Assembly: GCF_020882245.1 (NCBI RefSeq)
Contig: NC_083597.1
Location: forward strand, 70,968,152-71,032,151
Origin: Rhopalosiphum padi
Lineage: Eukaryota; Arthropoda; Insecta; Hemiptera; Aphididae
DNA: 64,000 nt
Direction: 5' to 3'
Positions 44,601 through 55,200 of the stretch are shown here, piece after piece. The notes beneath the pieces were generated by a model, which worked only from the letters and a program-made list of their open reading frames with translations, made no database searches and was not told the origin of the DNA. The translations under genes were made by a program, and so were the position numbers. Positions within the stretch are counted from its first letter, which is position 1. The number at the start of each line of letters is the position of its first letter.

Positions 44601-47600
44601 TATATATACGTAACTAGATAATAAATTATAAATATATTTGAACGACAGCTATCGTGTATAGTATTATTATAAAGGTACATACAAATTACAAAGTAGACAA
44701 AAACGTTGAAAAAATACATCGATATAATATGTTGCGCGAGACGACTCGACGAAACCGTAACGCCCGTTTCGTATCATATGCATAGACATGTAATATTGAA
44801 GACAAAGTGTCATCCAGGACCTTGGAGAAGAAATTCCTGTCGAAGTCCTGACTTCTCTCCAATCAGGTCCCGTACGCGATGGCATGTCCGTTTTGTCACG
44901 ATAAACGCGTACCGCGTATACGTATATATAACACGCACAAGTACACACGCACACCTACACACACGCACGCATAGAGAAACATACACACAAATACACAGTA
45001 CGGAGCTACGTCGTCGTTCTAAGAAACCATTGCAACTGCACCATATTCGGCAACCAGTCTCTTTTAATTCCATCGTATACGTATACTCTGTTTTCGTACC
45101 GTTTTCATTTAGACCTGTTTGCAATTTTTTTTCACGATTTTTTTCTTACACTTAACTCCCCTTCCGCCGACACTCTGTGTCCGTGTGCGTACACGACGGC
45201 GGTATACCAGATGACGAACACAACATAACGGGGTTACTGACGACGAGAACAACGACAACGACGATACCAGCCGCGGTGTGTATAGGTACCTACTATCTAC
45301 TACCTATATATATAACATGAAATGTATGTGGTATATCCTATATCTACCTACCTATTAATACCTATATAAAATACATATACCAATGACAGTGGCGCTGACA
45401 AACAGCATTGACCAAGGATATCAACCATATTTTCACTATTTCTCATCACGTGCAACCGTTATCGCCCCATTCCTATACGACTATACATACTACAGTATGA
45501 TGTTTACTATTACTTTAATATGCTATTATGACATAAAAATAAATAATATTTCGTTCAGAAGTGGGATGAGGCGTATTTTTTCAAATGGGACCCACATTAT
45601 ACATGATAATACATGCTAAACAGTAACCCAGCTACAGGTGCTGTAGTTTATATCACTAAAACATAACTTAACGTTAGTAACACTGTTCTATGTCAATCAT
45701 TCGTAAATATATAATATATTATACAATTATTAAATAAGTATATAAGTAGTATAACTATTTACACAAAAATCACGAAAAAAGATTACTGTAGGTAATTATT
45801 GCAAATTGCATTAGATTTTTTTTAACGCTTAGTTAATTATGTTTTTTATATATACGTAATATTAAAAGAGCTATGTAAATATGTAATGGGATTTATAATG
45901 TTTTCTTAATAAGTCTAATGATGGAAATATTACAAGTATAGCATTAATTCCATATTTCACTTTATAACAACATACTATAACCGTACACAAGAATATAGAA
46001 AGACTTTAATATCATAATATTATGATTGCGTGGTTACTGCTAATATAGTACCGATAAGTATGAAATTAAAGCACGTATTTTAGAATATGAAATTTTTGTC
46101 AAAAAATTAACGCACCCAACAATTTTGTCACACACTTTGAAGAATCTACTGTCTATTATGTAAGTAAAACACGTAAAATATACATAATATCATATTATTA
46201 TATGTAAGTACATATGGTGGACGGTGGTGTAGCATTAGTCACAAGAACGACTGGTATCTGTGTCTCGTGAGTGTTTTTTTTTTCGGAACAGACACGACGA
46301 AAAGCAGTCCATCGGCGAAAAGCAGTTTATTATTCTTTGTATGTATCATGTACCGGCCATGTAGACGAGAGACAGCAATCTTTGTCACGCCTTCGTCACA
46401 CACGAATTCTGAGAGTATCTATCAACGCTGTTATTGTTTGGATTGCAATACATAAATTACACTCAATTGTGTCAGATATATTTAAATAATGAACCGGTTT
46501 TACGCTGGCCTTCTAAGTAAATCACAACAATTTGTTGGGTTTTTTTTTTATTACACTAAAAATTTCTCAATTACCTAAAATACATCGTATAAAGTGTTAT
46601 AAATTATCCCGTACATATAAACAAGGTTTTATAAAAGGATTTATACATCTATTCGACGTTAGTTGTAAGATAATGTAATACACATTTTTGTAATTAGTTA
46701 ATGTGTATATAAATAATTTGGAAATACTGATGTTCGAACAATTTAAATAAACATATAAAGAAATTAAAATGACCCAGCTGAACATAGTTTTCCGATTCGA
46801 TTTAAATACAGCTACTCAATTTTTTGACAATTATCAAATCGCCAACTGATAAGTCAAAGATACATCATAATAGAAAGCTTAGCGAAAAAATATAAAACAA
46901 TTGCATAAAAACAAATGAGCATATACATATTATACTATTTAAAAATAATAACAATAATAATAATAAAATATACACATTACTGCCTTGAAATAAATCAAAT
47001 TAATAAAATAAGACGAAATAAGACGAAACATATAATATATATATGCCGATGTTATTGGTGCGAATCTAAACTTATAACAAACTACACCACCTTAACCAAA
47101 AATCGAGGCTGTTGAGCGTTATAAAAACCAGACTAACTATATATTTAAGTTGCGTCGAACACGGGTATGAACTGGGAAAAATTCCCCAAAACTATTTTTG
47201 GGTGGGTTAGGTGGGCGGGTGGGAGACAATAAAAAATAGTTTGTTATGCAGTATCTTGTATGTATATAGTTAGAAATAAATAAAGTACTATTCGAACGTA
47301 ATTAACTAACCATTTTTTTAGTAGGTGGGTCTAACACCAGCATTTTTTCCCCATAATATGAAATATATTATATATATATTAAATTAATATAACAAATATA
47401 TAATAGATCGGCACCTCCGGATGTTTTATAGAAAAACACGGTTTTTAGCTCAAACCACACTGTCTTATCATTATAAATAAAAATATATTAGGTGTCGTTG
47501 AAGGACTGAGCATCAAAAAAAATTATTGGATATTATATTATTATTAGTTATACTAATTGTATACGTAGCCCATCTAGCATATACATAGTATATTGGTAGC

Positions 47601-50600
47601 GCTATCTAGTGTCATAACTAAAAATGTAAATATGCATGCAATTACCTTTACACTCGTGAGCATTTAATGCGGTTGCTCTGCTCCACGGCGCATCATTATA
47701 GAACGGCAAACACTCATTGCAGTCCGGTCCCGCCGTGTTGTGTTCGCACCGACACACTCTTCTGGACGTGCCATTGATAGAAGTACTTTTAACACATTCA
47801 CTAGCGTGTCCATTACACTTACATCTGTTATAAAAAAAAAAAAAAAAGATAAATAATTATATAAAAAAAATAATTTTACATATTATGATTTGAAAATTAA
47901 AAAATTGTTTGCCAATACTATGAACCATTAAAACAAAAATTTAAATCATCCACTCATTAATAATTTGGAAAATTAAATGGCATGATTTTCTTAAAAATAA
48001 ACTGAAATTAACGTAATTTACTGGTTTTTTATTTAAAAATTAAAAATATCTAATGAAAGTATTTTAAACTTCAAAAAACGAATAATTAAAAATGAGTTAA
48101 TCAATAGTTTTGGTATTTACTAATGAGGTGATAATTTAAATTTATTTATACAATTATTATTATTCACCTGGCTCCAACAGCAAAATCCGCAATAGCATAA
48201 AAATATGACTTCAGTACTTGAGGGTCGCCAAATACTTCGTCACCAAATGTATTTAAACGGTCTAACGTGATAAGGACATCTGTTGCGGTTACCCAATCCT
48301 AAAATACAAATTCAATAAATCAAAATATTTGCAATTTCCACATATATTTTAATATAAGTTTGTAAACTTTTTATTTTAATACTAGATTAACTTTTACCAT
48401 TAAAACATAACATGTACTATGTGCTACAATTGAACATGGTTTAGATAGAAAATATATTTTTAAATTTTACTAGTATACCCGTCTCGGCTCCGCCCAAGAA
48501 ACTTATATAACTTATTTAACTTATTAATTAAATAACTAATTCCATACTAACATTTTAGTATAAGCGAAACATTATATTATACCAAAGAACTCGTCTCTTC
48601 GAGTGGTTTTTACTTACTAAACCTATGATAGTAAAATTGTTGAAATAACATTGTACAGAAAGTATTTTACTTTTCAGAACAATTATTTATATCTACTCCC
48701 CGATAAAACACACACAAAAGAAAAAAGGTCAGGTTACAGGTAGCTGGAAACCCGCGAGCCGCATAATAATACACATAGGTATACGATTTATAGGTTTATT
48801 TTAATTAATAATAACTAATTATTTATTAACTTTATCGGGCTAAATTTATGCCTAAAACCTTCTGTGATGTACTCTTTAATTTAAAAAAAACTGCAAGACG
48901 ATTGAATAAGTAGTTATTACGCTATAGTAACGCTATCATTTTATATATTAGTATAGATAGCAATATAATAGTAATTAATTATAATAATATACTATTAGGA
49001 ATGAAATATATTAAGGAGTTTGATATAGGCAATTTTAGCAAAACATTTAAAAAGTATAACCTTAACTGAGCACATTTAGTTGCCTGCTTTTAATATAAAA
49101 TCAGTTTCTTATACATTAATAATATGTTGTTTAAAGAATTTTGAATCACAGCGATTTTATTAAATAATTATGATAATACTGATTTTATAAATTTAAAACA
49201 ACTAATTTCTGATTTATAACAATATGTTAAACACATATTATTATTATACAATATTTTTTATTAATGTTTCAACTTTTATCAAAATATTGAAACAAATACA
49301 ATTTTAAGTAAGTTTATATTATTGAACAATTTTTAAAACAAATACATACAAGGCTTTCCCGAATATTTAATTTTATAATACGTACATTTAATGAAATTGC
49401 ACGATGTATAACTAACATCTATAAACAATTTTATTTTCTTATACTGTTTGTCATAATTTATAAGTAATTAAATATTTTAATATTTAGAAACGACATAATA
49501 TAATTGACCATACCCAAAATTCCGATTTTGAATCGTAAAATTTAGCCGATGGTCTACCTTCTAGTGTGGAAAATGGCACACTTCCTCCCGTCAATGGTGA
49601 AATATCTGAAAACTCGGAAGTACAAAACGCTCTGGTCTCTTGTTCGCCAAGACGGATGTAATTCAAATCTGGCAATCCGTAGGTGTCTCTACAACTCCCA
49701 CTAAAAGCAAACAAAATAATCGATTTATACAACGTAGAATTACTAACGTATACATAATTTAAACAGTCAACACAAATGAATTGTAGTGTAAAATTATAAT
49801 TTAAAAAAAAAAACCATTTATTATGCGTTCTGGCTGAAAAATGAACACAATATCTTATGTTGCTTAAGGTCAAAAACTCAACACCAATAATAATAATAAT
49901 AATAATAACAAAAATCATATATTATTAAAAACATGTATATATATATAAATATTATATATATAAATTGTGATAAATTAAAATTGTATGTTTTTTTAGACCC
50001 TAACGTATTGCCCATTATTTAACAAAAAATAGTTAATTTTTTTAGAAAATCAAGTTTAGTAATTTAACAATTAATTTTATTCATACCTACCCATTTAAGT
50101 TAATGTGTTAATCCACTCACCTATAAAACTGATACGGTATCCACTGTCCATCTTCTGTACTTTTTTTATAAATCGCGAAACTCTCAGGCCTCGGTGAATA
50201 AAAGAGAAGTCGGATGTACGTGATATCAAATGCCTTACCTAATTAAAAAAAAAATTAAACATTTTATTAAAATAATTTCTCTGCAAGTTGTCTGTTTAAA
50301 TATATAACGATTAATGTTGTGTAACTGCTAAATTTGTTATTGGACTAAAACTACTGTACCGTCAGATGTTTGATATGATTTTATATAAGAAGTATAGGTA
50401 CCAATATTTTAAAATGTGTATAAATAATTTTGGTATACACATCCAATAACTAATAATTTAACAAACCTAACGTCATAATAAAGGTTTATAACGATGGCAG
50501 TAGGCAGTATTTAATTGGTTAATTTCAGTTAGTTTTTTTTAGTACCTACCGCAAAACGTTACTTATGTTTAATAGCTAAATGCTTCAAATTATTTTTAGT

Positions 50601-52203
50601 TTTGAATGTTTTGATATTAAGATTTAAACTCTAATCGGAGTGAATATGTATTTATCGGGAAAAAATAGTTTTTCGAAAGTATGTACTTTGTGTAGTACTA
50701 CACGTCTTCATCTATTGTCAATTACAACATGAATCGACACCGATGATACCCGAACTAGTTACTCACAAAATAATTACATTAAAATTGATTTATACCAAAT
50801 AGAACATTTTGTAAACATTTTTTAATACGTTTTGACGATAAGCTATTAAACGAGGATGCTAAGCTATAAGCAAATGCTAATAATTGTAATACTTAGAATT
50901 CTAAGTTAATATTACCTATCGTTCATTTTTCTCAATTTTAGTGTTATATTATCAATGATTATATTAATAGTGTTGCACAATTATCAAAATAAAAATAATA
51001 AACAGTATACTAATCTTATTCTTGAAAATAATTAGATACTATAAATAAACGCATCTGAATATTTAACCATTAATCTGCTGATTTTCATAGTTATAACTTA
51101 TTATATTATTTTTATTCATTATCCACAACTAATTATAAAATATAATATCAACAAATTGTATTTATTAAACGTTTTTATAGTAGGTATACGTTGGCCATTG
51201 AAATGTACCTATACTTTCATTCTATATGCAGATACATTTTAAATTAAATTTAACTTCAATTGTAGAAACTAAATCATTGGTAATAAAAATGTTTTCGAAG
51301 TCATGTATATATGAGTTACTATTTTAGTGGTTTTTAACAAAAGTTTTGTAATATAAATTTAATGACTATGAAAAAAATGCAGTTTAATGCAATTTTTGAT
51401 ATTATCATTGTTATCATGCATGTAAAATGTGTAATACTTATTTGAATCGTGTCTATAAAAATTACATACCGTTGACAACAGCATATTATGCCGGTTGGAT
51501 ACGGTTTGTGTATGCAATTTTACTCACGACATTAAAATATCCGATATACAACCCAAATGCATTTACATATTTACATATTATTGCGCGTACGTACTTGGAT
51601 CTACAGAGTGTTCAGATATTTTTCAAAATCCAAAGTTATCAGTAACCACACCATAAGTTGATAAAAAATTATATACTAATACAAACACTGAATGTTGATT
51701 ACTCGATTGTTCTTTTTACAATAATCAGACCAAATTAATGTATTTTTGTATTTTGTTCAGCTATTCAAATGTGAACGTGAAACAATTACAATTAAAAAAA
51801 ATATCTAAACAACATTATTCATTGAAACACTATGTATACGCACTACGCAGTATACTTCAACTCTTTGCCGACGTTCCAGAGAAATATAAAACGCACCTAA
51901 ATAAAATGGTATATAAAAAAATATAATATCGGTGTTCCTTTGTGCATAGCCGACAAATGTCTTTGTCAACTAAGAAATATGCTATTACTACTGTTTGTCA
52001 TGGAACAATTATCATGATTCATGCGTAATTAGTATATAAGTTATTAGTACCTGGGTAATATGATTATTGTATGATAAATTAAATAATGCCAATATTATGT
52101 ATAATAATTAATTAAAATATTAATATAAGTGAAAAAAAAAACAACAAATATATTACTATCGTACATTTTTAAACCAATACTGATTATTTAATATCAATAA
52201 TAT

Positions 52204-52254
<51 letters not shown>

Positions 52255-55200
52255 TATATATTTTTATAATTTATAAAAATTATAAATCATATCATAAAAT
52301 ATTAAATTTTATCCACTAATCGTTTGAGTATTTAAGTAAGACTGATCATATCTATTTTTTGAACAGCAAATCGATGAAAATATTTTATTTTGATAATCAA
52401 TAGTTACATAGAATATGAATACCATTTAAAAATAGTAGAATTAAGTACTATCACCAATTAACATCAGGCTATTTACAACAGAAAAATCAGTGGCATTATA
52501 TAGGTACTTATATAATACTTATATAAATTTATCAATAATTACTATGAACTGAATACACGAATTATAGGACAATAATTTAATACATAGTTAGGGACGGGTG
52601 GGGTTTACTTTATTCAAATTATGCGTGGGAGACGACAAAAAAAATATTCTGTTCATCCTACGGGAAATGACAAACGCCCTAACGTATTTTTATTTATTTG
52701 TCTGGCTTTACTAGATCCGAATTCTATTTTACAATAAATTAACAGCCGGTTTTCGTACAAAAATTAGTGTATATAATGCTGAATGTCAATTATTGTTATT
52801 CGTATAAAAAACAAAAAAAAGTTATTACGATTATTTTCTCGATACCATCGTTATTCGTCATATAATAATTGATCGTTAACATTTTTTTAAATCAAAATAA
52901 TCATTTTGCAATTTACACATCCTACTTGATGTTATACTTATTTGTTGAAAAAAGAATTTATAACGATAACCAAAAAAGCATAAATGGAAGATTGATGAGT
53001 AGCATAAACTATAATAAATGACAAAAATCAATTAATAGTAATTCTTCAAAAGTGTATAACTATTTAAATCTCATTATTTATGTATTCATCTTAGGTTCGA
53101 AATAAATATATATGTATAATACATATTTTTATATAGGTAATAAGGTATTTTTGGCTATATTTTAGTTTCTGAATTTAAAAAAAACTTAATGGAATGTATT
53201 TTTTTTTATGTTGTATGAATCGAGAGTTTAAAGTATAAGCTAATAAATACAGTATATATTATTCAATATTTGTTCATACTTGTAACTATACAAATTTAAA
53301 ATAGAACAATATTATAGAAACCACGTGTTTCTAAAAGTACATTATAAATTCTATTGCCATTGGTATCAATGGAAGTACAGAGGTCATCGTTTCGTTATTT
53401 CCTGTTTCAGCTGTTATCTGAGCACGAAGCTCTTTTTATCGTGAAATATAATAATTCTTTGGTGACCGAAAACACTTAAACTGAATTGTTTAAATCATTT
53501 ACGTTATTTCATTTAATTCAAAATATAAAATTAACAAATAATATTTTAGTACAAAATTAAATAAAAATTTTATCAAAATAATATAAAAAATAAAAACTCA
53601 AAAAACTCATAAAAAAATTCTAGTAAATACATTTTTTTACAATTGTAACGAATATATTATAATAAGTACCTTCTAAAATAAAACGAATAAAAATCAATGC
53701 TTATATTTACATCTACAATTTTAACTATACGTCATGATTGGTTAGAAATAACAAGCATATAATTTATTGCCAAAAATGTATATTAATGCTAGTTTTGTAA
53801 TTTAAATAAACTGTTTTCATAGCATAAGTGGATGAGCATATTATCTATCATTCAACGACAAAAATAAAAATTAAAACGATTTTTATTCAGAAGATGCCAG
53901 ATTATATATTATGTATAGAACGAACAATACAAAATAAACCAACCATAGTATGATGTGTTTATTGTTAATTTTGACAGCTTCATACACAAGTTTCTCTAAT
54001 TAACATTTATTGGGTTTACATTAATTTTCGTCGGTCCACGAGTCTATTAGAATTTAGAAGGCTTATTTTACTAAAGGATGTAAAACCCTGATATTTATAA
54101 TATATAGCATAAAAATGATGAAATAATCAGCGGAACTGTCAGCCCACGTAGTTTTGCGATAGGATAGGATGTTATTATTATTTTTTTTTCTAACAAGAGT
54201 TCAGTAATACAGGATGTACAATGAATGCATTGCTAATATTTATTATATTATTTAATTATATTTTTTCTTAAAAGCAATAAAATAATTTAAAAGATTGTAA
54301 CAATATTAAGTTTATGAATCAATTAGGTACCTATTTTATATTTGTGATGTTACGTGTTTATTATATAATCATGTTGTGTTAAAAAAAATACGGAGATAAC
54401 ATTATTAACAGTAAATTATATACAAATTGCATTACTAAGATTATTTGTTAATAAATCAAGAGGTGTAGATATATTTATTTTCGGGTTTTTAGAAGACAGA
54501 ACTAATTACCTACGTGGTTTAAACGATTTGAAAACATAATATACTCATGCCTTACAGTAACGGTCTGAAGTACAAACACGAACGAATTTTAAAAATTCAA
54601 CCGACTGACAGATCAATAACAATCAATATTAAGTCAACTACAGCATGTAATTATTGTTCATCGTGGAAATCTATATGAGCTGTTATTTATTTAACGTACC
54701 TAATAATATAATATTATTATGATGGATATATTACGTGTTCGCTGACCGACAAAATAATTAAATAATCGTGCAGTCGAGTATTTCGATATTACGCGTCATG
54801 GCGATTTATCCTTAAGTGAGTATAGCTATAGCATCATGAAATTAAAAAGACGTCTATAAACACGAAATAATAATCATAACCTACAATTTTGTTGCATCCC
54901 GGACTTAATTGTTTTCAAGATTCAAATCATGCTATACACATAAATACACAATATTAGGTATATTATGATATAATACAGAATATTTTTAAAAACATTTTAC
55001 ACCAAAAATAAATGTTTAAAATATGATTAATTTTGAAATGAGAATATTATATTTTATGATAAACTTATGATACGTATATCGATTTTCAAAGGTAATGATT
55101 TATGTTGTAGTTGTATAGTATTTGTAGCATTGTGCTAATAAGTAATTAAAATATTTAAAAATAAACCTGCTTATAACTTTTTCACTTCGTATAATTTTAT

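Larger units (their letters stand above)
21744..47645 (-). other. LanB2: 25.9 kb laminin intron between LE1 and LE2 exons
   Basis: It is bounded by AAAG|GTAATT at 47646 and TTTTCAG|AATG at 21743. It holds the candidate alternative first exon (39249-39345), three copies of repeat family R, several microsatellites, and GC-richer islands near 27420-28420, 30640-30970, 37000-37330, 39520-39760 and 44740-45290. No laminin exon is missing here, because the protein is continuous across the junction. Other short open frames in it were judged accidental. Confidence 0.85.

Noticed and set aside
44706..45155. 149-codon plus-strand frame, overlapped by a 104-codon minus-strand frame
   Set aside because: Openness on both strands comes from CpG/CA-rich sequence. 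The translations are Thr/His- or Cys/Val-rich repeats with no domain or splice support.
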